A stretch of DNA of 64,000 nucleotides from Paracoccus sp. Z118. GTDB taxonomy: Bacteria; Pseudomonadota; Alphaproteobacteria; Rhodobacterales; Rhodobacteraceae. A model generated the notes under the pieces. That model worked only from the letters and a program-made list of their open reading frames with translations, did no database searches and was not told where the DNA came from. Both the position numbers and the translations under genes were made by a program. Each line of letters opens with the position of its first letter. The first letter of the stretch is position 1. Location of the stretch: the NCBI RefSeq assembly GCF_019061185.1, contig NZ_JAHQZU010000012.1, forward strand, positions 51,155 to 115,154. The letters are read 5' to 3'. This document shows positions 1 to 8,627 of the stretch, one piece after another.

Positions 1-384
1 CGGCATGGAATAGCGCAGCGACAGCGCCATCTTGTTCGCGATGTCGTTGAACAGCATGAACGGCAGGTAGCCGGTGGCGTAGAACAGCGGAAAGTTGGTG
101 CCGAGCGCGGGTGTCTTGAAGAACTGCGAGAATACCAGCGTCAGCAGTCCGATGCCGAGGATCGGGTCCAGCAATGCCCAGATGTAACCGCCCGGCGAGC
201 GTCCGTACGTCGTCGAGATCTCGCGCAGCATCAGCGCCCCGATCGAGCGGGCGGTCTGCGTCAGCAGCGTCCCCTTCGGGCGCCGGCCGACGGGGCGGAG
301 CCGGCGGCGGCGCAGCCGCCTGCGGGCAGGGGCGTCGGGCGGCTTTGCTTGCGGGGCAGGGCGGGAAACTGCAGTCTCGGACAT
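1..384 (-). CDS. kpsM: Capsule polysaccharide ABC transporter permease, KpsM-like (N-terminal part, cut by window edge)
   Basis: This is the inner-membrane permease of an ABC-2 polysaccharide exporter. Only the first 128 residues are in the window; the frame is open through position 1. It starts with a Pro/Arg-rich cytoplasmic leader of about 40 residues. The family-typical segment follows (LMLREISTTYGRSPGGYIW, then a hydrophobic stretch LLDPILGIGLLTLVF and a second one near FPLFYATGYLPFMLF). It is divergent from kpsE, with 70 bp between the starts, and kpsT lies beyond kpsE. These neighbours support a capsule or exopolysaccharide exporter rather than a drug exporter. The call is firm at family level; the substrate is unknown. 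Confidence 0.88.
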   Translation of the reverse strand, partial: MSETAVSRPAPQAKPPDAPARRRLRRRRLRPVGRRPKGTLLTQTARSIGALMLREISTTYGRSPGGYIWALLDPILGIGLLTLVFSQFFKTPALGTNFPLFYATGYLPFMLFNDIANKMALSLRYSMP

Positions 385-454
385 GTGAAAGCGCCTGCTG
401 GCCTTGTCTTGCCGGTGTATGTAACAACTGCGCGGATAAGCACAACGAAAAGGC

Positions 455-2155
455 GTGCAATTGAACCAGAGCACCCACCAGGCCGCCTCGGACCGGGCAG
501 ATTCCGGCGTGCAGCCGAACGGCGGCACCGGGCAGGGCGCAGGACCGGCCGGGCAGCAGCCGCTTCAACCCGCCGGGCCGGCGCCGCAATTCGCGGCCAT
601 GCCCAAGATGAACGCGGCACCGACACTGCCGGCAGGGCAGGGTCCGGCTCCGGGTCAGGCCGCCCCCGCCGCCGCACAAGGCGCCGCACCCGCCCAGCCG
701 CCGCAAGGGCAGCCGGCTCAGCCGCAGCCACAGGCTCATCCGCAAGCGCAGCCGGGACCGAAACCACAACCTGCACCGCAGCCGCAGCCACAAGCGCAGC
801 AAAATCCGCAAGCGCAACCGCAGCCCCAGCCGCAACCCGCGCCTGCCCCGCCGCCCGCCGGCCGGCTCACCCCCGCCGATCCCGCCACAGCTGCGGCCGC
901 GGCCCAGGCGCGGGCCGGTTCCGCGGTGCCGGTGCCCGCGGGGCCCGCCGCGAACGCGCCCGCGCGTCGGCCCGCCGCGCAGCCCCCGGCCGGCGTCCGC
1001 CGCTTGCCGCCGCCCACCGCGCCGGTCCGTCCACCCGTCGGCATGGCCAGGCCGCGCCGCCGCCACTGGCTCGCCATCGTCACCTTCGTGCTGTTCGTGC
1101 TGCTGCCCGCCGCGCTCTGGGGCTGGTATCTGTGGACGCGCGCGGCTGACCAATACACCTCCAGCACCTCGTTCTCGGTGCGCAAGGAAGAGGGGCAGGG
1201 ATCGCTCGATATTCTGGGGGGGCTGACCGCGCTGGGCGGGTCGAGCGGGACCGCCTCGGACACCGACATCCTGTTCGAGGTGATCCGCAGCCCCGACATG
1301 GTGCGCCGGGTGAGCCAGCAGATGGACCTCGTCGGCGCATTCACCCGCGCCTGGCCGCATGACTTCGTGTTCGCCTACGACCCCTCGGGGATGCAGGAGG
1401 ATCTGAGCGAATACTGGAACCGGCAGGTCAAGGTGCTGCTGGACAGCAATGCCGGGATCATCACCGTGCGCGCCAATGCCTTCGCGCCCGAGGATGCGTT
1501 GCAGATCGCCGAGTCGGTGCTGGGGGAAAGCGAGAAGATCGTCAACGCGCTGTCGGACAAGGCGCTGTCCGACGCCACGCGCCTTGCCGAAGTGCAACTG
1601 AACCGCACGCGGGACGAGCTGGTGACGGCGCGGCAGGACATCACCTCGTTCCGGGTCCGCACGCAGATCGTGGACCCGACCGCCGATCTTGGGGCGCAGA
1701 TGGCGATCCTGGGCAATCTTCAGGCCGCGCTGACCGAACAGCAGGTCGCGCTGGACCAGCTGCGCGAGAATGCCCGCGCCGGCGATCACCGCATCGTCCA
1801 GGCCGAGCAGCGGATCGCCGCGATCCAGCGCCAGATCGAGGAGGAGCGCGCCAAGTTCAGCGGCACCACCGAGCAGGGCGAGAGCTATGCCCAGTTGATG
1901 CACGAATACGAACGGCTCGCCGTCGATCTGGAGTTCGCCGAAGGCGCGCATACCGCCGCCCGCGTCGCCTACGAGGCCGCCTTGCAGAACGCGCAGCGGC
2001 AGAGCCGGTATCTGGCCGCGCATATCCAGCCGGCGCTCGCGGAAAGCTCGCTGGTGCCGAACCGGCCGTGGCTGCTTGCGATGGGGTTCGGGCTGGCCTT
2101 TGTCTTGTGGTCGATCGCGATGCTGGTCTTCTACAGCATCCGCGATCGCAGGTGA
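455..2155 (+). CDS. kpsE: Capsule polysaccharide export inner-membrane protein, KpsE/Wzz-like, with long Pro/Gln-rich N-terminus
   Basis: This protein (566 residues from the GTG at 455) belongs to the polysaccharide co-polymerase/KpsE group that bridges inner-membrane ABC export and the outer-membrane channel. A transmembrane helix lies at about residues 205-226 and a second at about 538-560. The periplasmic region between them has predicted coiled-coil character around residues 370-480, which is the family's architecture. The first 200 residues are an unusual low-complexity Pro/Gln/Ala tract, richest at residues 90-135. The start is uncertain: GTG at 455 or TTG at 461, both just after AAAAGG, while ATG codons at 601 and 1042 would shorten or remove the tract. 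kpsT follows one base after the stop, so the two are co-transcribed. Confidence 0.85.
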   Translation: MQLNQSTHQAASDRADSGVQPNGGTGQGAGPAGQQPLQPAGPAPQFAAMPKMNAAPTLPAGQGPAPGQAAPAAAQGAAPAQPPQGQPAQPQPQAHPQAQPGPKPQPAPQPQPQAQQNPQAQPQPQPQPAPAPPPAGRLTPADPATAAAAAQARAGSAVPVPAGPAANAPARRPAAQPPAGVRRLPPPTAPVRPPVGMARPRRRHWLAIVTFVLFVLLPAALWGWYLWTRAADQYTSSTSFSVRKEEGQGSLDILGGLTALGGSSGTASDTDILFEVIRSPDMVRRVSQQMDLVGAFTRAWPHDFVFAYDPSGMQEDLSEYWNRQVKVLLDSNAGIITVRANAFAPEDALQIAESVLGESEKIVNALSDKALSDATRLAEVQLNRTRDELVTARQDITSFRVRTQIVDPTADLGAQMAILGNLQAALTEQQVALDQLRENARAGDHRIVQAEQRIAAIQRQIEEERAKFSGTTEQGESYAQLMHEYERLAVDLEFAEGAHTAARVAYEAALQNAQRQSRYLAAHIQPALAESSLVPNRPWLLAMGFGLAFVLWSIAMLVFYSIRDRR

Positions 2156-2156
2156 C

Positions 2157-2831
2157 ATGATCGTCCTTGAGAACCTGACCAAGATATTCAGCCTGCACGG
2201 CAGCTCGCAGACGGTGGCCGACAACATCAACGCGGTGTTCCCCACCGGGTCTTCGGTGGCGCTGCTGGGCCGCAACGGGGCGGGGAAATCCACGCTGCTG
2301 AAGATGATCGCCGGAACCACCAAGCCGACGCGCGGGCGGGTCTGGTCGGACGGCACGATCTCGTGGCCCGTGGGCTTCGCCGGCAGCTTCCACGGCGAGC
2401 TGACAGGGGCGCAGAACGTCCGCTTCGTCGCCCGCATCTATGGGGCCGACAGCGACGAGCTGGTGGATTATGTGGGCGAGTTCGCGGCTTTGGGCGACCG
2501 CTATCACGTGCCGTTCAGCACCTATTCCTCGGGGATGCGTTCGCGGCTGGCGATGGGGTGCAGCATGGGCATCCGCTTCGATACCTATCTGGTGGACGAG
2601 GTGACGAGCGTCGGCGACGCCGAGTTCCGCGCCAAGTCGCAGCAGGTGCTGATGGACCGGCTGAGGAATTCCTCGGCGGTGGTGGTCACCCACTCGACCG
2701 AGATGCTGACGCGGCTGTGCAACATGGGGGGCGTGCTGAACAAGGGCCGCCTGACGATGTTCGACGACGTGCGGGACGCGGTGAAATACCACGAATACAT
2801 CATGGGCGTGCCGGATACGGTCGGCGACTGA
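2157..2831 (+). CDS. kpsT: Capsule polysaccharide ABC transporter ATP-binding protein KpsT
   Basis: This 224-residue ATPase powers export by the KpsM permease. Walker A is GRNGAGKST at residues 38-46, followed by a KpsT/Wzt-type signature YSSGMRSRLAMG and a Walker B LVDEVTSVGD. The GMRSRL form of the signature is typical of the polysaccharide-export (ABCA/TagH-like) branch. The length matches KpsT rather than Wzt, because there is no C-terminal carbohydrate-binding domain, which suggests Wzm/Wzt-independent group 2 capsule export. The ATG at 2157 follows the kpsE stop by one base, so the genes are translationally coupled. The 3' end faces manB with only 17 bp between. Confidence 0.93.
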   Translation: MIVLENLTKIFSLHGSSQTVADNINAVFPTGSSVALLGRNGAGKSTLLKMIAGTTKPTRGRVWSDGTISWPVGFAGSFHGELTGAQNVRFVARIYGADSDELVDYVGEFAALGDRYHVPFSTYSSGMRSRLAMGCSMGIRFDTYLVDEVTSVGDAEFRAKSQQVLMDRLRNSSAVVVTHSTEMLTRLCNMGGVLNKGRLTMFDDVRDAVKYHEYIMGVPDTVGD

Positions 2832-2848
2832 GGGTTATTGCGTGGGGG

Positions 2849-4231
2849 TCAGGCCCGCTCGCCCCCCAGCAGCCCCTCGATCTGCGCGACCTGGGCGGCG
2901 ACCAGATCGGCGTCGCCGCGGCTTTCGACGTTCAGGCGCACCACCGGCTCGGTGTTGGACCGGCGCAGGTTGAAGCGCCACTCCGGGTATTCAAGGCTGA
3001 TCCCGTCCAGGTCGTCGCGGGCGATGGCGCCGCCCTCCAGCGCGGTCAGCACGCGGGCGATGGCGGCGTCGGGGTCGTCCAGCCGGAAGTTGATCTCGCC
3101 CGACGACGGAAAAGCCGTCATCCGGTCCGACACGAGGTCCGCCAGCGTGGTGCCGCGCAGCGACAGCAGTTCGACCACCTTCAGCCACGGGATCATGCCG
3201 CTGTCGGCGAAGGCGAAGTCGCGGAAATAATGATGCGCGGACATCTCGCCGCCATAGATCGCGCCGGATTGCCGCATCTTCTGCTTCATGAAAGCGTGGC
3301 CGGTGCGGCTTTGCACCGCTTCGCCGCCCGCCGTCGCGATCACGTCACGGGTGTTCAGCACCACGCGCGGGTCGTGGACGATGCGCTCGCCGGGGTGGCG
3401 TTCCAGAAACGCCTGCGCCAGCAGCCCGACGACATATTCGCCGGGGATGAAGCGGCTTGACGCATCGAAGAGGAAGCAGCGGTCGAAATCGCCATCCCAG
3501 GCGACGCCCAGATCGGCGCCGTGCCGGCGCACCGCATCCGCGGTCATCGGCTGGTTCTCCGGCAGGATCGGGTTGGGAATGCCGTTCGGAAAGCTCGCGT
3601 CGGGGTTGTGGTTGATGCGGATGAACCGCAACGGTGCCCCCCGGCGTTCGAGTTCCGCCGCGATGGCGTCGAAGGCCGGGCCCGCCGTGCCGTTGCCCGC
3701 GTTGACCAGCACCGTCATCGGGGCCAGCGCGCCAGCGTCCACGAAATCGCACACCGCGGCGGCGTAGGTGGCGCGGGCATGGGCGAAGTCCGTCACCTCG
3801 CCCTTCTGCGGGGGGGTGGGAAACGCGCCCGACCGCGCCAGTTCCGCCAGCGTTTCGAGTTCCGTCGCCGGGTCCAGAGGCGCGGCGTCCCGGCCGACCA
3901 GCTTCATGCCGTTATAGTCGATGGGATTGTGCGAGGCTGTGACCGTGATCCCGCCATCGGTGCCGAAATGGGCGGTGCTGAAATACATCTCCTCCGTCCC
4001 GGCGAGGCCGAGATCCAGCACGTCCGCGCCGCCCTCGGTCAGCCCCCGGATCAGTGCGGCGGCCAGCGCGGGCGAGCTTTCGCGCCCGTCGCGCCCGACC
4101 ACGACGCGGCGTGTTTCAGGGCGGGCAGCGAAGGCGCGGCCGACGCGCCAGGCCACGTCCTCGTCAAGCTCGCTGCCGAGCTTGCCGCGCAGGTCGTAGG
4201 CCTTGAAGCAGGTGATCTCGCGGCGCGTCAT
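2849..4231 (-). CDS. manB: Phosphomannomutase (ManB/CpsG type)
   Basis: This 460-residue alpha-D-phosphohexomutase interconverts mannose-6-P and mannose-1-P, feeding GDP-mannose and derived sugar nucleotides. The N-terminus FKAYDLRGKLGSELDED closely resembles E. coli CpsG. The catalytic phosphoserine lies in TASHNP (Ser100), the metal-binding loop is DGDFDR, and the C-terminal phosphate-binding loop is RRSNTEP. Length is normal. It is the last gene of a minus-strand run (zincin, pfkB, manB), 26 bp downstream of pfkB, and converges on the kps genes, which suggests a role in capsule precursors. Phosphoglucomutase side activity is possible and cannot be excluded from sequence. Confidence 0.9.
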   Translation of the reverse strand: MTRREITCFKAYDLRGKLGSELDEDVAWRVGRAFAARPETRRVVVGRDGRESSPALAAALIRGLTEGGADVLDLGLAGTEEMYFSTAHFGTDGGITVTASHNPIDYNGMKLVGRDAAPLDPATELETLAELARSGAFPTPPQKGEVTDFAHARATYAAAVCDFVDAGALAPMTVLVNAGNGTAGPAFDAIAAELERRGAPLRFIRINHNPDASFPNGIPNPILPENQPMTADAVRRHGADLGVAWDGDFDRCFLFDASSRFIPGEYVVGLLAQAFLERHPGERIVHDPRVVLNTRDVIATAGGEAVQSRTGHAFMKQKMRQSGAIYGGEMSAHHYFRDFAFADSGMIPWLKVVELLSLRGTTLADLVSDRMTAFPSSGEINFRLDDPDAAIARVLTALEGGAIARDDLDGISLEYPEWRFNLRRSNTEPVVRLNVESRGDADLVAAQVAQIEGLLGGERA

Positions 4232-4257
4232 GGCGGCTCCGGTCTGGGGCAGGGAGG

Positions 4258-5256
4258 TCAGAGGGGGGTGACGATGCGGGCGTCGAACAGGCGCTCGACG
4301 TCCTCGGGGCGGCAGAGTTCGGTGGCGGGGGTCATGATGGCGGCCGTGGCGGCCGAGGCGCCGAGCCCCACCGCATCGGCGGCGTCCCAACCGCGCGCCA
4401 TTCCCAGCGTGAAACCGGCGACGAAGCTGTCGCCCGCGCCGACCTTGCTGACGATCGGCACCGGCAGCGACTCGGCATGCCAGCAGCCCTCGCGCGTTGC
4501 GATGACGTTGCCGTCAGCCGCGCGGGCGACGATGACCTGCTCGGCCACGCCCGCCGAAACCATCCCGGCCGCGAACTGCGCGGTATCGCGCCGCGTCGGC
4601 AGGGCGCGGCCGGCGAGGCCCTCCGCTTCGGCGTCGTTCATCCGCAGCACCGACACGCAGGCGCGCGCGGCGGCGACAGCGGCCAGCGGCTCGCCCGATG
4701 TATCGACGAACAGCCGCGTCCGGCGCGGCTTCAACTGCTCGCAAAGCCGCAGCGGAAGGTCGGCGGGAACGCCCGGCGGGTGCGAGCCCGACAGCACGAC
4801 GATCCCGTCTTCGGGCGCCGCGTCCACGATCGCGCGGCAGGCGGTGCGAACGTCGCTTTCGGCCCATGTCGGCCCCGGCAGGACAAAGCGATACATCTCG
4901 CCCGTGCTGCGGTCCTTGATGGACAGCGACTCGCGCGTATCGCCCGGCGCCTCGACCCGGATCACGGGCAGCGCCGCCTGATCCAGCAGCGTCTCCAGCC
5001 GCTGCCCGGTCGGCCCGCCAAGCGCAATCAGCGCCTGCGACGCGCCCTCCATCCGGGCCATCGCGCGGCTCACGTTGATGCCGCCACCGCCGGGATCGAT
5101 CTGCGGCGCGTCGCAGCGCAGCTTGGCTTCGGGCACCACCCGCTCGATCGAGGCCGCAAGATCCAGCGCCGGGTTCAGCGTCACCGTCAGCACCGGCGCC
5201 TGCGGCTGCGGCCCCAGCGCGCGAACGCCGGACGCTGGCGGCGTCACTCCCACCAC
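4258..5256 (-). CDS. pfkB: 6-phosphofructokinase II-like PfkB-family kinase
   Basis: This ribokinase-fold sugar kinase of 332 residues most resembles E. coli PfkB (Pfk-2). Similar stretches include LTLNPALDLA near the N-terminus, the substrate loop DPGGGGINVSRAM, the phosphate-contact region SGEMYRFVLPGP, and the C-terminal GAGDSFVAG motif with the catalytic Asp. The predicted reaction is fructose-6-P plus ATP to fructose-1,6-bisphosphate; 1-phosphofructokinase or tagatose-6-P kinase activity is possible. The start is uncertain: GTG at 5256 overlaps the 3' end of the zincin gene, and GTG at 5247 is equally plausible. manB follows 26 bp downstream. Many Rhodobacteraceae rely on the Entner-Doudoroff route, so its role deserves attention. 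Confidence 0.85.
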   Translation of the reverse strand: MVGVTPPASGVRALGPQPQAPVLTVTLNPALDLAASIERVVPEAKLRCDAPQIDPGGGGINVSRAMARMEGASQALIALGGPTGQRLETLLDQAALPVIRVEAPGDTRESLSIKDRSTGEMYRFVLPGPTWAESDVRTACRAIVDAAPEDGIVVLSGSHPPGVPADLPLRLCEQLKPRRTRLFVDTSGEPLAAVAAARACVSVLRMNDAEAEGLAGRALPTRRDTAQFAAGMVSAGVAEQVIVARAADGNVIATREGCWHAESLPVPIVSKVGAGDSFVAGFTLGMARGWDAADAVGLGASAATAAIMTPATELCRPEDVERLFDARIVTPL

Positions 5257-5651
5257 CTGTCGATCCGCGCCACGTCCTCGTCGGACCAGCCGAAGTGGTG
5301 GGCCAGCTCATGCACGACCACATGGCCGACCAGTTCGCCCAGTGTGACATTGCCGCGCTCGACCCATTCGTCCAGGATCGCGCGGCGGAACAGCCAGACC
5401 GTGTCGGGGAAATGCTGCGGCGAACTGGGGGTTTTTTCCGTCAGCGGGATGCCGTCATAAAGCCCCGTCAGCTCCAGCGGATCGTCGATCTGCAACTCGT
5501 CCAGAACGTCGTCGTCGGCCAGTTCCTCGACCTTCAGCACGACGCCCTGCGCGTGGGGCGCGAACTCGGCGGGCAGGGTGTCGAAGACCTGCCGGGCCAT
5601 CGCGTCGATCTCGTCGATCGAGGGCGCCATCCTGTCCGTCCAGTCGTTCAT
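5244..5651 (-). CDS. Small zincin-like metallopeptidase family protein (PF06262-type)
   Basis: This is a 135-residue acidic protein with a C-terminal zinc-binding HELAH motif at residues 114-118 (VVHELAHHFGWSDED). That layout, with a mixed N-terminal domain and an HExxH helix close to the end, is the minimal-zincin family found across Actinobacteria and Alphaproteobacteria. Substrate and physiological role are unknown. The ATG at 5651 gives the standard family N-terminus (DRMAPSIDEIDAMARQVFDTLP). It is the first gene of a minus-strand unit with pfkB and manB, overlapping the pfkB start by about 13 bp, and it is divergent from gltX. Confidence 0.82.
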   Translation of the reverse strand: MNDWTDRMAPSIDEIDAMARQVFDTLPAEFAPHAQGVVLKVEELADDDVLDELQIDDPLELTGLYDGIPLTEKTPSSPQHFPDTVWLFRRAILDEWVERGNVTLGELVGHVVVHELAHHFGWSDEDVARIDRWWE

Positions 5652-5742
5652 CGGCTGTCCCTCTTGGTCGCAAGCCTTTGGCCTCTCATATGGACAAGAT
5701 CGGGACCATGTGAAAGACCAAGCGCAGATTTCGAGGACTCCC

Positions 5743-7077
5743 ATGACCACGATCACCCGCTTCGCGCCCTCGCCCACGGGGCATATCCATGTCGGCAACC
5801 TGCGCACGGCGCTGATGAACTGGCTGATCGCGCGCAAGGCGGGCGGCACCTTCATCCTGCGGCTGGACGACACCGACCGCGAGCGGTCGAAGCAGGAATA
5901 TGCCGACGGGATCAAGCGCGATCTCGAATGGCTGGGCCTCACCTGGGACCGGGTGGAGCGGCAGTCCGACCGGCTGGACCGCTATGCCGCCGCCGCCGAG
6001 GCGCTGCGCGAGAAGGGGCGGCTCTACGAGGTGTTCGAGACCCCGACCGAGCTGGACCTCAAGCGCAAGAAGCAGCTGAACATGGGCAGGCCCCCGGTCT
6101 ATGACCGCGCCGGGCTGAACCTGTCGGTAGAGGACAAGGCCAGGCTGCGGGCCGAGGGGCGCGAGGGCTACTGGCGTTTCAAGCTGGACCAGGCGCGGAT
6201 CGAGTGGACCGACGGCATCATCGGCGACGTGTCGATCGACGCGGCCTCGGTCAGCGACCCGGTGCTGATCCGCCATGACGGGCAGGTGCTCTATACTTTC
6301 GCCTCATCCGTGGATGACGTGGACATGGGCGTGACCGACATCGTCCGGGGCGCCGACCACGTGACCAATACGGCCACGCAGATCCAGATCATGGGCGCGA
6401 TGGGCGGCACCCCCCCGCGCTTCGCCCATCACAGCCTGCTGACCGGCGCGCAGGGCGAGGAGCTGTCCAAGCGCCTTGGCACCCTGTCGCTCAAGGATCT
6501 GCGCGAGAACGGCGTCGCCCCCGAGGCGCTGCTGTCCCTGATGGCGCGGCTCGGCTCCAGCCAGCCGGTCGAGCTGAAGATGAGCCTCGACGCGCTGGCC
6601 GACGGGTTCGAGGTGTCGCAGTTCGGCACCTCGCCGACCAAGTTCGACGCGGATGACCTGTGGCCGCTGACGCGCGAGCGCAACCAGCACCTGCCGTTCG
6701 AGGCGGTGCGCGCCCGCATTGCCGGCATGGGTGTGCCCGACGATCTGGCCGAACGCTTCTGGCGCGTGGCCAGCCAGAACATCACCAGGCTGGACGATCT
6801 GGCCGACTGGTGGGTGATCTTCTCCGAAGGCGCCGAGCCGGTCATCGCCCCTGAGGATGCCGAGTTCGTGGCGCAGGCCCTGACCCTGCTGCCGCCGCCG
6901 CCCTACAACGACCGCAGCTGGGCCGACTGGACGACTGCCGTGAAGGAGGCAACCGGCCGCAAGGGCAAGGGCCTGTTCATGCCGCTGCGCAAGGCGCTGA
7001 CCGGGCAGGATGCCGGCCCCGACATGGGCGAGCTGATGCCGCTGCTGCAGGTGGTCCGGGCCAGGGACCGCGCCTGA
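5743..7077 (+). CDS. gltX: Glutamyl-tRNA synthetase (class I)
   Basis: This 444-residue enzyme charges tRNA-Glu with glutamate. The class I signatures are PSPTGHIHVGN (HIGH equivalent, residues 16-19) and LSKRLG (KMSKS equivalent, residues 241-246). The C-terminal helical anticodon-binding part is complete. Length is slightly short for the family but normal for the second GltX paralogue found in many alphaproteobacteria, which may prefer tRNA-Gln for the transamidation route; that specificity is an inference. The ATG at 5743 is preceded by GAGGA at good spacing. The gene stands alone, divergent from the zincin gene and followed by a hairpin element near 7180. Confidence 0.95.
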   Translation: MTTITRFAPSPTGHIHVGNLRTALMNWLIARKAGGTFILRLDDTDRERSKQEYADGIKRDLEWLGLTWDRVERQSDRLDRYAAAAEALREKGRLYEVFETPTELDLKRKKQLNMGRPPVYDRAGLNLSVEDKARLRAEGREGYWRFKLDQARIEWTDGIIGDVSIDAASVSDPVLIRHDGQVLYTFASSVDDVDMGVTDIVRGADHVTNTATQIQIMGAMGGTPPRFAHHSLLTGAQGEELSKRLGTLSLKDLRENGVAPEALLSLMARLGSSQPVELKMSLDALADGFEVSQFGTSPTKFDADDLWPLTRERNQHLPFEAVRARIAGMGVPDDLAERFWRVASQNITRLDDLADWWVIFSEGAEPVIAPEDAEFVAQALTLLPPPPYNDRSWADWTTAVKEATGRKGKGLFMPLRKALTGQDAGPDMGELMPLLQVVRARDRA

Positions 7078-7162
7078 CTCCGGCCGGGGGCGAGGCATAC
7101 CGCAATCGCCCTCAACTCCGATCCGCCCTCCGCGTCTCGCCCCACGCCCCCATTCTTCTTCG

Positions 7163-7196
7163 CCCAAATATCCCGGGGTGCGGGGCAGAGCCCCGC
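7163..7196. repeat. Rhodobacteraceae-type intergenic element CCCAAATATCCCGGGG plus hairpin, copy 1
   Basis: CCCAAATATCCCGGGG (7163-7178) is followed directly by a perfect 7-bp stem with a 3-base loop (GCGGGGC, AGA, GCCCCGC; 7180-7196). It lies between the convergent genes gltX and the HPP-CBS gene, so it may end transcription from both. The same 16-bp core with a different hairpin recurs at 12054-12089, also between convergent genes. From memory, this core is common in intergenic regions of Rhodobacterales. Confidence 0.75.
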
Positions 7197-7250
7197 GTCT
7201 TCCCATCGTTCACTCCAAGCAGGCAGCCCCGGACTGCGGCGAGCCCCGGT

Positions 7251-8384
7251 TCAGGCCTTCGCTTCCGGCGATGAGCGTCCTTCGTCGAGCCTTGCCCTCG
7301 GCCGGTCCTCGACGTCGCTCACCTCCCAGTCCTCGTCGTGGTGCAGCAGCAGCGTGATCACATTGGTGCGGGTGATGACGCCGACCATCCGCGGCCCCTC
7401 CATCACCCCCACGATCTGCGGCCCGTCGTCGGCCAGCGCGTGGAGCAGCGCGCCGACCGGCAGGTCGGCCGGCACCTTGGCGATATCGGCGCGCATCAGC
7501 TGCGCCGCGGTCTGATGGCGGCGGCCCGGATCGGCGCTGGTCAGCGCCGCAATGATCTCGCCCGGCTGGATCACGCCCAGGGGCCGCCCGTCGCTGTCCA
7601 CCACCGGCAGCGACTTGATCGCGTTGCCCCGGAACCGGGCGACCAGCTGCGGCAGCCGCTCGCCCGGCCGGGCGGCGATGGGGGGCGATGACATGACGTC
7701 CCCGCAGGTCAGCGCCCGAAAGCGATGCCGCGCCGCCTCGTCCGTCGCCGCGGCCACCAGCCGGGCAAGGTCGGCCGCGCCGAGGTTCGCCCCCTGCCGG
7801 AAACGCACCAGCAGCGCCTGAAGCTGCCCCGGCTTCAGCCCGAGCCGCTGCACCGCGCCCACCTCGGAGGTATCGCGCAGCGGATAATGCCGCCCGGTCA
7901 GCCGCGCCCAGAGCATGCCCGCCGCGATCACCGCCGCCAGCAGCACCAGCATCGGCGCCAGCAGGTCCCAGGGGTCGTGCTCGACCCCCTCGATCGCGCT
8001 GAGCAGGGCGACCGCGCCGCCCGGCGGATGCAGCGCCCGCGCGCCGACCATCAGCAGCACGGCAAGCGCGACCGCCAGCGCCCCCGCCCAGGGCAGTGGC
8101 ACGGCCAATAACGCGAGATGCCCGGCGAAGACCGAAACGGCCGAGCCGACGATGACCGACCAGGGCTGCGCCAGCGGACTGTTCGGCGTCACGAAGATCA
8201 GCAGCGCGCTGGCCCCCAGCGGCGCGATGAGTTCCGGCGCGAACCCGCTCAGCGTGCCGGCCGTCACCGCGAACAGCACCCCTGCGGCCAACCCCGCGGT
8301 CGAGCGCAGCACGTCCCGCCGCTCCGGCCACGGCATGGCCGGCCCGAGACCGTGCAGGATGCGAGAGGCGCGAGACGGTTCCAT
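7251..8384 (-). CDS. HPP family membrane protein with tandem CBS domains
   Basis: This 377-residue protein has four or so hydrophobic segments in its first 170 residues, with the HPP family hallmark ALHPPGGAVALL and an upstream ELIAPLGASALLIF segment. A cytosolic part then carries two CBS modules (DVMSSPPIAARPGERL... and LMRADIAKVPADLPV...). HPP proteins have been proposed to transport nitrite or other small anions in chloroplasts and bacteria, and CBS domains usually sense adenine nucleotides; neither point is proven for this gene. ATG at 8384 is chosen because AGGAAG precedes it at proper spacing; the frame stays open upstream without a better start. Confidence 0.85.
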   Translation of the reverse strand: MEPSRASRILHGLGPAMPWPERRDVLRSTAGLAAGVLFAVTAGTLSGFAPELIAPLGASALLIFVTPNSPLAQPWSVIVGSAVSVFAGHLALLAVPLPWAGALAVALAVLLMVGARALHPPGGAVALLSAIEGVEHDPWDLLAPMLVLLAAVIAAGMLWARLTGRHYPLRDTSEVGAVQRLGLKPGQLQALLVRFRQGANLGAADLARLVAAATDEAARHRFRALTCGDVMSSPPIAARPGERLPQLVARFRGNAIKSLPVVDSDGRPLGVIQPGEIIAALTSADPGRRHQTAAQLMRADIAKVPADLPVGALLHALADDGPQIVGVMEGPRMVGVITRTNVITLLLHHDEDWEVSDVEDRPRARLDEGRSSPEAKA

Positions 8385-8449
8385 CGCGGCTTCCTGCCCT
8401 GTCCGCCACCGGATTGAAAGCCCGGCCGCGGCCACCCGCCCTTTTCCGC

Positions 8450-8478
8450 TTGACGCCCCCACGCCCGCGCCTTACATC
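8450..8478 (+). promoter_or_regulatory. Sigma-70-type promoter of tRNA-Met
   Basis: A TTGACG -35 box (8450-8455), a 17-bp spacer and a TACATC -10 box (8473-8478) lie so that transcription would begin about 5 bases before the mature tRNA at 8490. The hexamers, the spacing and the position all agree. Confidence 0.7.
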
Positions 8479-8489
8479 GCGCGAACCGT

Positions 8490-8566
8490 GGCGGAGTAGC
8501 TCAGTTGGTTAGAGCAGCGGAATCATAATCCGCGTGTCGGGGGTTCAAGTCCCTCCTCCGCTACCA
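8490..8566 (+). tRNA. tRNA-Met(CAT), elongator type
   Basis: This is a 77-nt cloverleaf with encoded CCA. The acceptor stem is GGCGGAG/CTCCGCT (terminal G-U), followed by TAGCTCAGTTGG-type D arm. The anticodon stem GCGGA/TCCGC encloses loop ATCATAA with anticodon CAT at 8524-8526, and the T arm contains GTTCAAGTC. The body matches the usual alphaproteobacterial elongator tRNA-Met. The initiator form is excluded because its three G-C pairs in the anticodon stem are absent. A lysidine-modified tRNA-Ile2 with the same anticodon is less likely but cannot be ruled out by eye. Confidence 0.93.
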
Positions 8567-8627
8567 TTTCTATCCCCCATGACCCAAGCGACCAGCGGTG
8601 TGATTGTGCCGGTGATCTCGCGCGGAT

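Noticed and set aside
2363..3460. Long frames antisense or out of frame to kpsT/manB, and many similar long frames elsewhere
   Set aside because: High GC makes stop codons rare in all frames; the true genes on the other frames have clear domains, and these shadows have Arg/Ala/Gly-rich low-complexity translations.
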